NCBI RefSeq assembly: GCF_037975245.1
Contig: NC_092572.1
Coordinates: forward strand, 12,427,769-12,491,768
Direction of reading: 5' to 3'
Source: Apostichopus japonicus
Taxonomy: Eukaryota > Echinodermata > Holothuroidea > Aspidochirotida > Stichopodidae
DNA: 64,000 bases
Below the pieces are notes generated by a model. That model ran no database searches. It saw only the letters and a program-made list of their open reading frames with translations, and was not told where the DNA came from. Of the stretch, positions 25,730 to 36,530 are shown one piece after another (position 1 is the first letter of the stretch; the number at the start of each line of letters is the position of its first letter). The position numbers and the translations under genes are program-made.

Positions 25730-28040
25730 ATGGCTGCGCCGCTTGACAGTTACACCTTTCCTGCCGATTATCAATAAAACACAAACCCTATCAAAATGAA
25801 CTCACATAGCAACATAGTTACCGATGTGTTTAATAAACATATTATGCAAACCAGATGTTCATGGCTGTAACTATGGTTACCTTACATCTCCTATTAATCA
25901 TAATGTTCCACTTTTTGCAACGAAAACAGATCGTCACGCTGGCAAAATCAATTATCCCAATTTTTAAAGGTCTCTGCTATACGTCCAACAATATCAATGA
26001 TTTTGCGACAAGCATTTGAAAGGAGAAAAAAAAAGGAGTGTAAATGTTCCTCGCGTGATTATAGTATTTTTTAGGAAGCTTCATAATGATCATTTTCAAC
26101 ACTGAAAATATGATTGATGGACGCACGGGAGGGGGTGGGGCAGGTGTTGTTAATTGGGTTATATAGTTGCAACAAGTATACTGACCTAACGCTAACGTTT
26201 TTCTATATCGCGATATAAGTATTTTGATAAACGTTAGGTACAGTATACCATCGTTTTATGAGCTTAAATATGACGAATTAAGGTAACACTGACCAAGTTA
26301 TGTGATGTCTCACTTTTCAACCAATGATGACCCTAACTGTGATATGATAACCCTAACTGTATGATATGATAACCCTAACTGTAACATAATAAGCATGGTC
26401 TGAGCCAATAGCCACTAAAGTCAACATTCTCAAAATAATGAAATTAATGTGGCACTGTTATTAAACAGATGTGTCGTTTTTCAATCAAGTTACCTTTTTC
26501 AAATGATGCAACCTGCAATGTTACTTCCAATTGAGCCAGAAGAACTAGTTTCGAAGATCGCCAACAATTTCGGAACAAACAATGGAATTGCCGATATTTG
26601 CGAGAAAAAAAAGGAAATTTCTGAATTAACATAATATAAAACAAATGGCGGAAACTAAAACACCATTTTGTAACCAAGGGTCGCTAAGATGAGAAAGATG
26701 AAACTTGAGGTCAACATGCAAAATATAAAAAAAGGCTGGATTTAGAGGGAATGATTATGGAAGTTTACCTTATATACTATTTTTAAAGAAAAATTCATCA
26801 CCCGACAAGGTAGGCGCATGGGTACAAAAAAAATAAATAAATAAAAACGTGATACACTCTCAATTCAGTCCACATGCATCACCACTATAACCGAGTCTAT
26901 CAAGGCAACATTATAATTAAAATATATTATTAAATAACATTGAAGCTATAGTTAGTAAGGACAGTACTGAAAGTTACCATATCTAATATCCTTGCATTGA
27001 TGACTAAATTCTTTGAAGAATGATCACGTGAGTAAAATCACTTCACTGATTGGCTGCTTCGACAGTGCGCAGTTCCTACGGGGAAAGGACACAGGCCAAT
27101 GGTTTTGCAGCCGTGCGATGATTGTTTGAATAATTAAAACATTTTAATATGCGAGTGCAAGGTTTGGATCAATATTTGACAGTTTTTTGGAAGTAATTAA
27201 AAAATGTGACAAAAGTTATAGATCAACATGAAATGTCTCCGTAGGATGAGGATTACTGAGCAAGTTGTTAAAGGCATTGAAGACTCGCCCCAAACCGCTT
27301 GCGGCCATCTGAAAAATTTAACTTTCTGTTGCTTGCATGTGACGTTTTGTTCGTGTCGCTACAAAATGCAGACAGTACAGTAATGAAACGTGATAACTTG
27401 TTATCTTAAGCTGGACCAGAGATGTCCATCGCTGTATTGTTTGTACACTGTGTTTTGGGTAATGACTACACTAGTGTCTAATTACCGAAGGTAGCAAGCT
27501 GTGTGTGTGGATTTTCTGGGATCGATGGTGATGTCTAAAACTTCTGTTACACCTCATCCGAAACTAGGTCAGATTACCGGCATTAGACGTTTCTTTTTGC
27601 GCGAGTCTTCACACCCTTTAAGTTCAGAATCTGCTGCTAGACTGTTTTCTTCTCTGAGTGTAGCAAACTGGCCTTGCGAAAAGTGGTATGTGATAAGCAA
27701 TTTTGTGCAGCTGCTGCTAGTTGATATTTGTAATGAAGTTGATTCATACGGACCCCAGCTAATGGGAGCGTGGTATGCAAATCTTGGCCTTTACCGCGTT
27801 GGTAAAAATAGTTCGCATCCCCTGCACCTCTTACACCACTAAGGCTGGTTACGCGCATGAGTCAAATCTTTGAAAAGTTACCCTTATTTCATCATTCTTT
27901 GTGCGATTTCTCAGGACTGGAGTAATATTAATAGTTTTTATGTAAATTCTCTTTCATTTTGGAACTGCGTGACATATTTTAACCGTTTTTAATAGTCACA
28001 AATACATTATGATTAGAAGACATGTAAAAGCCCAAATCCC
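25730..28040. other. Intergenic region upstream of SDHD
   Basis: No gene is recognised. A short minisatellite with GATAACCCTAACTGT lies at about 26,325-26,385. Two CCAAT-type boxes (GATTGGCTG near 27,049 and GGCCAATGG near 27,095) flank GC-richer DNA and could mark a promoter of an unidentified transcript. A 113-codon + frame at 27,501-27,842 has near-neutral composition but no domain I recognise. Confidence 0.5.
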
Positions 28041-28050
28041 AGGGATCGGT

Positions 28051-28078
28051 TGCGCTTGCGCCGAAAATAGATGGCAGC
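28051..28078 (+). promoter_or_regulatory. NRF-1-like and YY1-like sites upstream of SDHD
   Basis: TGCGCTTGCGCC at 28,051-28,062 differs by one base from the palindromic NRF-1 consensus (GCGCA.GCGC type). ATAGATGGCAGC at 28,067-28,078 fits the YY1 core ATGGCNGC. Both factors commonly control nuclear genes for mitochondrial proteins and tend to sit at the start site. The position, 120-150 bp upstream of the proposed SDHD ATG, is suitable. The ATG inside the YY1-like site opens a 7-codon frame that stops at 28,094, a possible upstream ORF if transcription starts before it. Confidence 0.45.
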
Positions 28079-28200
28079 ATTGCTGTTTTGTTGAGGTTTA
28101 TTTTGTGTGTTGAATTTAGCGACCAGACAACTAAATATAAACTTCCAACTTCGAATCGATCAATTTACCAAAATAACGAAAGAAACTACACGAAAGAAAC

Positions 28201-28228
28201 ATGACGTCGAGTTTACTACGTTCTCGAG
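28201..28228 (+). CDS. SDHD: SDHD exon 1 (proposed)
   Basis: ATG in good context (AGAAACATGA), nine codons, then donor GAG|GTGTGC in phase 1. With exon 2 it makes a continuous basic presequence. The donor is not a strong consensus, so a different first exon is possible. Confidence 0.6.
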
Positions 28229-31200
28229 GTGTGCTAATGTTTTACTTTGACAAACTTGTTTTAACTATCTGTTAATGTTGCAAACAATAATTCCAAATAA
28301 AATATGTTCAATAAAAGTATAGGAGCTAATTATAGATAAACTTGGTAGCGAAAATTCAGAAAGGCGAAGCCTAACCCTTACGCTTAACGTTACAACTTAC
28401 ACACTATTCACTGTATACTACGTTACTGTAGGCTAACATTAACAATATGATAGGCTGCAGAATAAGGCTAGATGCTTTGGCTGGAACAAATTGAAATACT
28501 AACTACTCTCTTGCTAACGTGCAAGTACAATTTACTTTAGTTATTCCATAGTTGTTCTACTTGTAGGTTGAATTGAACATGTATCATCTATGGACTCTGG
28601 AGGGATTTAGTTAAACTTAAACTTTAAAGTCTTTAGCTAGTTTAGGTCATTGATCTTATTCTTACTTTGTCACAACACTACTGAGTGTAACTTAATTGAA
28701 GGCAATATGTAGGGCCTATGGCATGAACAACATTTTGCTTTAGGGGCAAAGAAATACAATACTGCACAAATGTCCTTGCATTACATATGGTGGTGTTCGG
28801 TAACTTCAGGTGTATGGTTGGCCGTACGGGTCATAACATCTAAACTTTACGTGTTAACTTATAAATTTATGCGTAAAGAAAGACGTTTTGACACGTACAG
28901 CTAGGTTGGCCATTCGGGTCATAACGTCGAAACCAAATGCCTAAGCTTTTCATGGTTGGCCGTTTTGAGTCTTAATTATAAGGCAACACAAAATGGACCA
29001 GAGCTAGTAGGGTTCAAGCATTGCAGCAAAGACTCCACAACCTCTCTCACTGACTGGCAAACAGGACTCATCCTGCACAACAATCATCGGAAATAGGCCT
29101 AGGGGTTTCATCCAAGGATTTCAATAGAAACATATTACTACTAGTACTACCTAGGCCTACTAATGTAAGTGCCAATAAGTTACAAATTGGATCAGAGTTC
29201 CTGGTAGGCATACCTATTGAGATTGACAAGTCACAACAAGTTAAAATGACTAATATCAAACTGCCCCCACTAGCCCTGTCACCCTCCCATTCTCTCAGAC
29301 TTGTCTTACTAAAGTCGATTTGTGACTTATACGTGATGAGAGATAAATTCAGCCAATAGGAAAGATCATGGAAGCTTTTCCAACAAAACTCATCTTGTAT
29401 GAACTGTGTGATCAGCATTTAGATTCCTGTGGTAATATTTACAGTGGTACATGTATGCACTTTATACTTCTTTTCATGTTTTCTTACATAGCCCTTTTAT
29501 TGGGACCAAGGTTGATGACTCATCACTTTATAAAACCTGGACAGAGGCCAGTTCTTGCAACCACAATACATACCACTCACGAAAACAATGCACCAGGTTA
29601 GTGATTAACATTCCTTATTTTTTCTTCTCCGTAGAATAGATGATGTACAGTTGTGACAAGAATTGTCTCATTTTCTTTTCTTATGTTTAAGTCATGAAGG
29701 CATATATCATTTCTCTCTCCCCACCCACTTCTCAAAGTCCAGACCATTTGATACACAGGTTAGCAATTTTTGAATACATGTGTTTATTATTTGTGTAGGG
29801 ATGGGATAGTGGTGAGGATAGTGCAGGCAAGGATGAAAGATGCTAAGACTAAACTTGGTGTGGCTGGTCTTCATACCGTGTTCAGATGGGCAAAATTCAT
29901 TAAACCTGTTGAACGTCCCATTCATCATGAAGGGCATTCTTTGATCACCTAAATCAGTCATTTCTTATTTGAAAGATTCTTTAATTATATCTCGTACCAT
30001 TTTATTGTCTCATTAATGGTAAGTGTTTGTAGAGTTCTGTTCATTCATTTTAGTCTGCAAGTTTTATTGTAAACACTTTTGTTTCTGACACATATGTAGT
30101 TTAATTGGATAATAGTCTGATCTTTAATTTGTTTAGCATAACTTCCCAAGGGTTTGTTAGACAAGAGAAGCTGATTTGAAACCCTTTCCATGTGATGATC
30201 TTCGATGAACAGCAGATTTGATTAATCCTAATCGTTTCACTGAAATTAATGTGACGGATTGCACTTGTATGTGGTCTTCAGTTCATCACAGCCTCGGTTG
30301 GTTTGTCACAAATTCCTTCACCCAACCTTACAGGGAAGTTACCTGTTTGCCCCCTAATGGCATGGCTGAAGATGCTTGTACTGTAATTCTGATTTTTGTT
30401 TCCCCCCTCCCTAGGTTCTGGACTCCTCGCATCCACACATTGGAATGCTGAGCGTCTCGTCTCTGTTGGGCTGATTGGTATCATACCCGCAGCCTTTTGC
30501 ATTCAACATCCTGCTATGGATTATGCCTTAGCCGCTAGTCTTGTCATTCACGGTCACTGGTAAGAACTTGATTAATATGCAAATTTATTCATATATTTTT
30601 TTAAGTCTAAAGAATAGAAAAGACCAGAAGTCCACAAAATTTGTACATGATTAACAAGGACAAATCAATGACCATTACTTTCACTATCACTTTATGGATA
30701 AAGTCTATAATCATTCCTATTAGTATTAATAGTGCTGTACAGGTAAGGCTATAATCATTCCTGTTGGTAAGCACTGAACAGGTAAGTGCTATAACTATGT
30801 CATCGCCCATAGGGAGGAAGAAATATTGTAGTTCCTTATCCTGTTGGGCCATACACAGCTATGACAGTTGCCATGGTAATGGTTAATTTTCCTGAGTAGT
30901 TAATCTCATAGGGGTCACCCATGGTGGGGTACCCCAGGGTGACCGGATATACATGACTGAGGGAGGGGTCAAACTTGGTGGGAAGGTACCCCAGGGTGAA
31001 TTATATTTTTACCTCAGTTTTGTGTCAAATACTCCTCCTAAACTCCTGGGCCAATTTTCTTCAAACTTTGTGGGCAGGTTCCCTAGGGTCTCACAGACCC
31101 CCGAAACCAAAGCTCAAAGGTCACATTTAGTTAAAATCAAGTAGTTCATTCCTCCAATATCCATATTGCATAGCTAATGGTTAATTTGTTCATTTGAAAT

Positions 31201-31848
31201 CAGTGTTTGCTGGCAATGAGATATGCAACTTTGTGGATTGCCCTCTTGTTTTCCTGTTGATAGCTATACAGGTATATGCTACAATTATTCCTGTTGATAG
31301 CTCTATCAACAGGTATATGTGCTACAATTATTCCTGTTGATAGCTCTGTGCAGGTATATGCTACAATTTTTCCTGTTGATAGCTCTCGACAAGTACAGTA
31401 TATGCTACATTTGTTCCTGTTGATAGCACTACAACAGGTAAAGGCAATATTATTCTCAATGATTTCACTATACAATTAAAAGCTGTAATTGTTCCTGTCA
31501 ATATCACCGTACACAGAACAGGCAAATGCAAAATCATTACCTGTTGATAGCGCTGTACAGGTAACCCCTACAATTACTTCCTGTCAATCAATGCAGTTAT
31601 GATGCCGTTGTAAGATCGATTAATGCGTTCATATTTTTGTTTGTTCCCCCCCCCCCCAATTTCTTTTATACCTCAGGGGAATTGAACAGGTAGTGACAGA
31701 TTACGTTCACGGGGAGACGTTGCCCAAAGTAGCAAACGCAGCCCTGTTTGCTTTTTCTGCCCTCACATTCGCCGGTCTCTCATACTTCAACTACAATGAT
31801 GTGGGTCTCACGAAAGCAGTGTTGATGTTATGGTCGTCTTCAACCTAA
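28201..31848 (+). CDS. SDHD: Succinate dehydrogenase cytochrome b small subunit, mitochondrial (CybS); 4 coding exons
   Basis: Small membrane anchor of respiratory complex II; with SDHC it holds heme b and the ubiquinone site in the mitochondrial inner membrane. Exons 28,201-28,228, 29,492-29,596, 30,415-30,559 and 31,677-31,848 join to 450 nt (149 aa plus stop); the human protein has 159 aa. Visible hallmarks are [14 protein letters not shown] (start of the first membrane helix), [17 protein letters not shown] with the heme-ligand histidine region, VVTDYVHGE with the Asp-Tyr of the quinone pocket, and [13 protein letters not shown] near the C-terminus. The N-terminus [17 protein letters not shown] is basic and acid-free, as expected of a targeting presequence. 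Intron phases match human SDHD, and exon 3 is 145 nt in both. Exons 3 and 4 are certain, exon 2 very likely, exon 1 inferred from phase, splice site and presequence character. Confidence 0.92.
28229..29491. other. SDHD intron 1
   Basis: AT-rich DNA with two related segments containing GGTTGGCC.T..GGGTCATAAC (near 28,814 and 28,911). No other gene is seen. Confidence 0.55.
29492..29596 (+). CDS. SDHD: SDHD exon 2
   Basis: Acceptor TTTTCTTACATAG, 105 nt, donor CACCAG|GTTAGTG. Encodes the matrix-side N-terminal region with [11 protein letters not shown], aligning with IHLSPSHHSG of human SDHD. Enters and leaves in phase 1, as the human exon does. Confidence 0.82.
30415..30559 (+). CDS. SDHD: SDHD exon 3
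   Basis: Acceptor CCCCCCTCCCTAG, donor CACTG|GTAAGAA, 145 nt. Encodes [16 protein letters not shown], the first membrane helix and the start of the second ([15 protein letters not shown]). Splits the Trp codon of HGHW, as in the human gene. Confidence 0.95.
30690..31590. repeat. About 40-bp minisatellite in SDHD intron 3 with repeated CAGGTA motifs
   Basis: Units of 37-44 bp containing TTCCTGTTGATAGC and CAGGTATATGCTACAATT. The best copies are at 31,240-31,590 and diverged ones at 30,690-30,800. Each carries a donor-like CAGGTA; those at 30,740 (CAGGTAAGG) and 30,779 (CAGGTAAGT) match the 5' splice-site consensus better than the authentic exon 3 donor. The stretch between holds a dispersed repeat with GGTACCCCAGGGTGA and a nested palindrome at 30,913-30,944. 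Confidence 0.75.
31677..31848 (+). CDS. SDHD: SDHD exon 4 (terminal coding exon)
   Basis: Acceptor TTTTATACCTCAG after a C-run, 172 nt to the TAA at 31,846-31,848. Encodes [13 protein letters not shown], the last helix with [16 protein letters not shown], and the tail MLWSSST, slightly longer than human MLWKL. Confidence 0.95.
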
Positions 31849-34780
31849 CCGCGCCACTTCTCGATCACACAAAGGAACGCTACAGAACGAGTATGTAAGG
31901 ACATCAGGAAGATGTAAACCAAAAAAAATGTCATCCTGTGGGATCAACCAGAAGGTGAAAATTAATCCATCAAATATTTGAACTTGTATGGAATTGATCG
32001 GAGCAATGGAAAAAAAAGGGGAATTTCTGTGAATTTTCATACAATATTTAGCCAAGATGCTTCATACACAGGTTATGTACGTTTACAGATCTTAGGAATG
32101 TAAAGGCTTTTTAAAATATTCAGAAATTAAGGATTTTATTATTGTTTCTTTTTGTTCAAAGATTTATTGATTATCTGATTTATATGTTTGCTATTATTGT
32201 AATAGAGTAGGTGATATGGATGTGCCAGACAATTCTTTGGAATGTTTTTTTTTAAGTGCTACCCCATCCCACCCTCCAACAACCACGTCACATGTCTTCT
32301 CACCCTGGTCCTCTCAAAGAATGTGACCGTTCAGCATTGCATTTTGTGATGTGATACCAGATATTTGATTGTTTTCAAAAAGTAAATTAGTCTTTTATTT
32401 GGTTGTGAAAGTTGTTCCACTGTTGAATTTTTGTTGGATATGGAAAAATGTTTCTTGGGTTTCCATAGTAACAGCCTCCCCCAACCCTGTTGAAGTTTGA
32501 TTGTTTTTTACATTTGTGATATGAAAAAGGGATTCTAGTAGAATTCAACCTGAAAGAAAATGGATTAAAAAGTTACAAATTTATATGTTATTGGCGAATT
32601 GCTTATGCATTGAAGATACTCAAGATACGTGTCTGAAGGGAATGTAAAAATGGTTTCAGGATATGACACATTTGATTTGGAACTATATTTCAGTAATTCC
32701 TCGAGGGTGTTGCAAAGAAGGAACTACTATGACTTTCATTGACAACTATTTTTCTACAGTTTCATAGGATGGCCCCATACAAGGAACTATATTTCAGGAC
32801 TTCCTCAAATGGTGTCACACAGAGAACTATATTTCAATAATTTCATTGGATGTTAATTTCATAGAAGGAGCTACTGTGACTTTCAGTGGGAATTGTAATA
32901 TACATCAGTAATTCCTCAATGCTCTCCAAAGAAGGGACTATTGCCACTTTCATGCAGAACTATACTTTAGTATTTCTGTAATGTTGTCACACAGATGGAA
33001 CTACAAATAAAAGGTTCCCAACTAAGTATCAGCTTTTAAACTTGACTAACTAGTTAGACCCAAATGTTGTCCTGTTACAATTATGAGACAACAACCTAAA
33101 CTTATTCATCCATATCATAGGCACAAACCAATCTTTGTATTCACTGGAGTATGTGATAGAAACAGTTAGCAATGTCCCAAAATAGAGGGAAACATTTCGA
33201 ATTTGTCCTGAATATGTTATATTATTTTCGTTTGAATTAGTTTCTTTCCTTTTTACTGTTTCACCGGCACAAATTTGATGTACATCCTCATTCGCTCTCC
33301 TTGAATATCTGCTAATAGCACCATACGATAGTTCAAATATAAAATGCAAAATTTTATTTTATTTTATAGCGACTGTAGGGTAGGTTTACCATATTTCTTT
33401 TGGTTGAAAAGTAGGCTGTTGCATCCTGGTGGAGGACTGGAGGGTTATGCCAGAGAGCATGAACCCAACTGCTTCCCATCCTCAAAGTAATGATATGAAA
33501 GACTCATAGAACCATCAGTGAAACGTGTGACTTTTAAGTTGCTGGAACTTAATAATATCGATGAAATGTTAGAAAATAAATCAATTCCAAATGATCTACA
33601 TGTATATCCATCGACCATTTCAAGTCAAAGAGAAGCTCTCACAGTGAAACAAGCAAATTGTTAGCAATGCTCTCCAATATTCTCCTATAAATATTTGATT
33701 TGATTTGATTTATTTGTTTTATCACGTTGTTAAGTACTAAACATATGGTTGATATGTACTTCTCTGTTGGAACCAGTTGACTTAGAACTGTAACGTCTGC
33801 ACAGCTTTGTCATCAGGAAGTGACTTTTGTGTTTTGGGTCTGCGTTTGCTTCAAAAAAGTGCTGCATAATTTTATTGTTATCTTTCATTTTGTGCTTCAT
33901 TTGTGTTTTCTCTTTCTGTGTTTGAACGTAACAACTTTTTAAGTTTAACAGTTTATAAGTGATAAATGGAAAAGGATTGTTGAGAAATAGTATAGCAGAT
34001 GAACGAATAGAGTGGTAATCTTTCTTTTGTTGTCTCTCTGTTTTTCTTGTCTTCAGCTGTGATAAATAGGTGGTCTGTGTTGAAACAGACATGTATTTAT
34101 GTGGTCAACCATCATCATATTATAAATCCATATAATTTTTGGGTGGATGGGTGACAGGGATTGCTCCCCAGGAGCAAATTCCTCCCAAGACTAATAACCC
34201 CCCATCCTCCTCCCCCATCCTATGCCTTTTGAGATGTTAGACAAAACATGTGAGATTCCACAAACTTTGAAAACTTTCAGAAATGGAAGATGTAAACACG
34301 AAAAATATAGAACCAAGGATCAGTTTGCTTTGGAAGTTAGTGAATTTATGTACATCTTGATTTTGTAATGAAAGAAAAATGAAGCCTGCATAAACCAATA
34401 ACAAAGTGGAAGTGTAGGGCATTATTGGTTTTGTCATTTCTGTGTGGCGTGTACGGGTGACATTCTATTAAAATCGCATTGTCATTAAAAGGACTCGAGG
34501 TAAGGAGAGAGGGTTAGGGAACTGGTTTGTAGGTTAGTAGGTATCAGATTTTGGTGAGAACACCCTGTGTGTGAATTGGCTTTTCTTATTTTCCGAAACA
34601 AGTTTTGCAATTCCTAGGCTGTATCTAGATATTTTCATATAACTCTCCTCCCCCATATTGCTTCCCCTGCCCACACTATTGATGATATAACACTTAAATG
34701 AAGTAACTTGTCGTGACACACCCACCACATATGCAACAAAATTGACACCATTCTGCAAGCAATCATGATTAATTACCGGG
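31849..34780. other. SDHD 3' flank and intergenic DNA
   Basis: Begins with the SDHD 3' UTR (its end not determined; an AATAAA is at about 33,006). Diverged tandem copies of a unit containing GAACTATATTTCA lie at about 32,680-33,000. A reverse-oriented (ATTTG)n tail is at 33,690-33,716. No further gene is recognised. Confidence 0.6.
33690..33716 (-). mobile_element. Possible 3' tail of a minus-strand non-LTR element, (CAAAT)n
   Basis: ATATTTGATTTGATTTGATTT on the + strand reads as (CAAAT)n preceded by ATAAA-type sequence on the minus strand, like the tail at 55,508-55,529 on the + strand. Only the tail is seen. Confidence 0.3.
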
Positions 34781-34788
34781 GAATCCTA

Positions 34789-34860
34789 AACGGAAGTGAC
34801 GTAACAACTACTAATACACACGTCCTGCACCTGGGACCAATGCTATTGTTTTTCGCGGAT
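34789..34860 (+). promoter_or_regulatory. Candidate PTPMT1 promoter with ETS/CRE composite site
   Basis: ACGGAAGTGACGTAAC at 34,790-34,805 combines an ETS site (CGGAAGT) with a CRE-like TGACGTAA, a composite typical of housekeeping promoters. A CCAAT box (GACCAATG) lies near 34,836. It is the only such cluster between SDHD and the PTPMT1 start codon. Confidence 0.35.
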
Positions 34861-35091
34861 TAGGCCTTTGCATAGTATGATCGTGGCACTGTTTTGGCTG
34901 ACCAACTACCTCATGACAAACACTCCATGCAATTTCATCCTGCGAGACTAGGTATCAACGAACCGTTCCTTGAATCTATCCAACGCCTTTAATTTCAGCA
35001 TTCTTTCTCTTTTAGAAAGAGCAGTGAAGCGTAAAGACACACAATCGCCTTGTTTGCACACTGCCATAATGCATATGCTAGATTCGTTGAG
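34861..35091 (+). other. PTPMT1: Candidate noncoding first exon of PTPMT1
   Basis: The PTPMT1 ATG lies 28 nt after a good acceptor (TTTATTTTATTCACAG at 37,690), so an upstream 5' UTR exon is expected. GAG|GTAAAT at 35,091/35,092 is the first reasonable donor after the ETS/CRE cluster. The start is not determined; all of this is inference. Confidence 0.25.
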
Positions 35092-36019
35092 GTAAATAGT
35101 CTTTGCATTACCAGTCATCGAAGATATAACGTTAGGCTTACTGTGTATACTACGTGTATTTGAGTTTGAGGTACTAAGATCAAAGATTTCGCTTTGATGA
35201 TTATTAAACTTATTCGATTAAGCAAGAGTTTACCAACGAAGGGTTTCATCGAGAGAAGTATATACTCATTCAGCCAAGAAGGAAAGGGAACTTTGGTCAA
35301 TAGTTTTCGGTAATTCACAACTTGGGATAGCAAGAAGGCCTAGTACTACTAGTGTACTGTAACACCGTAACAGCCTAAGTCTATGTGCCAGGAATAGCCT
35401 AGTGGGATTTGATTCGGACCTAATCTACCTTAAGAAATTTATGCTAAGAGCTACTGTTAAGAAATCCATAGGATCAGAACTGGTGTAACTTGGTTGCTTA
35501 TATTCTTACTTAGACTATTTTGCAGTAGCCTAGATGCATTTTAGGCCTAACTGAGGTTTGTCTCCTTGGGGAGTGCAAATTGAGTTCATCCAACATACTT
35601 TTCAAATTCTGGATGAAAAAATTTCGCAATATCCCATGTTTTACCAGACAGTTTGGCAATATTGTGCTGCGGTCTCCGTCCAGAAGTAGCCCATGTCACT
35701 AAGTTGTCATGTCATCTCTAAAAGTGTATTTAGCATGGTGGGCTCATAATTGAGGCACTTAAAAGGATTGTCTGGTGGCCCAAAGAAGTTAGCTTAAAAA
35801 ATAGTAAATAATTTTCCAAACATGTTGTCAAAGTATGAGAACGCTAATGTTGCGTTTGACAGAGAAACGATTTTTTAATCGTTATGGATAGACATTTCAA
35901 ATATGATTTGAACAGTACAATACGTGACGTCAGCTCTGCCATAGCAGATTGCGTCATAACCCACCCTCCGTACAGTACCTATACGGTAATCACAACAAAA
36001 ACAGCGTTTGTATACAGAT

Positions 36020-36530
36020 AAATTTCTTCCTTAATTTCCGGTGAAATTTCTTTAAAATTAGATATGTTTTCAAAAACTCCTTAAGCCGCCATGTACTTGA
36101 TCGGTGGTTCCGTATTCTTTGTGTAACACAAGGTAAATTTTAACAGCAGACTCTGAGTTGTTCAGGCTATACATCGCGCTATCCAGCTCCAACGCGAAAA
36201 ATGTTCGCATGTAGGCTATACTCAAACGTTGACAATCGGACAGTTCTGCGAAGCCTAAGCTTCTCAGTGCTACATTCTGCTCTGACAACGATTCGATCAA
36301 TTTCTTCAATAATTTCCGGTGAAATTTCTTATAAATTAGATATGATTTAAAAAACTCCTTAAGCCGCCATATGTGTAGTAGATCGGTGGTTTTGTGGTCT
36401 TTGTGAAACACAAGATAAGTTTTAACAGCAGGCTCTTCGTTGTTTACACATCGCGGTATCCAGCTCCAGCGCGAAGAATGTTCGCGTGTATAGCCTACTG
36501 TAACGTTTACAATCGGACAGTTCTGCGATG
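36020..36530. repeat. Two-copy tandem repeat, period about 278 bp
   Basis: Segments at about 36,020-36,250 and 36,298-36,530 share AATTTCCGGTGAAATTTCTT, CTCCTTAAGCCGCCAT, GATCGGTGGTT, TTTAACAGCAG, TATCCAGCTCCA.CGCGAA and ACAATCGGACAGTTCTGCG. A 158-codon minus-strand frame spans both and therefore contains an internally repeated, unrecognisable protein. It is more likely a dispersed repeat than a gene. Confidence 0.8.

Noticed and set aside
27501-27842. 113-codon + frame and 73-codon minus frame as a gene divergent from SDHD
   Set aside because: Composition is near neutral but I recognise no family, and there is no splice or homology support. Vertebrate TIMM8B, the divergent neighbour of SDHD, does not match.
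28071-28094. ATG at 28,071 as the SDHD start codon
   Set aside because: The frame stops after seven codons and does not reach a donor in the phase required by exon 2.
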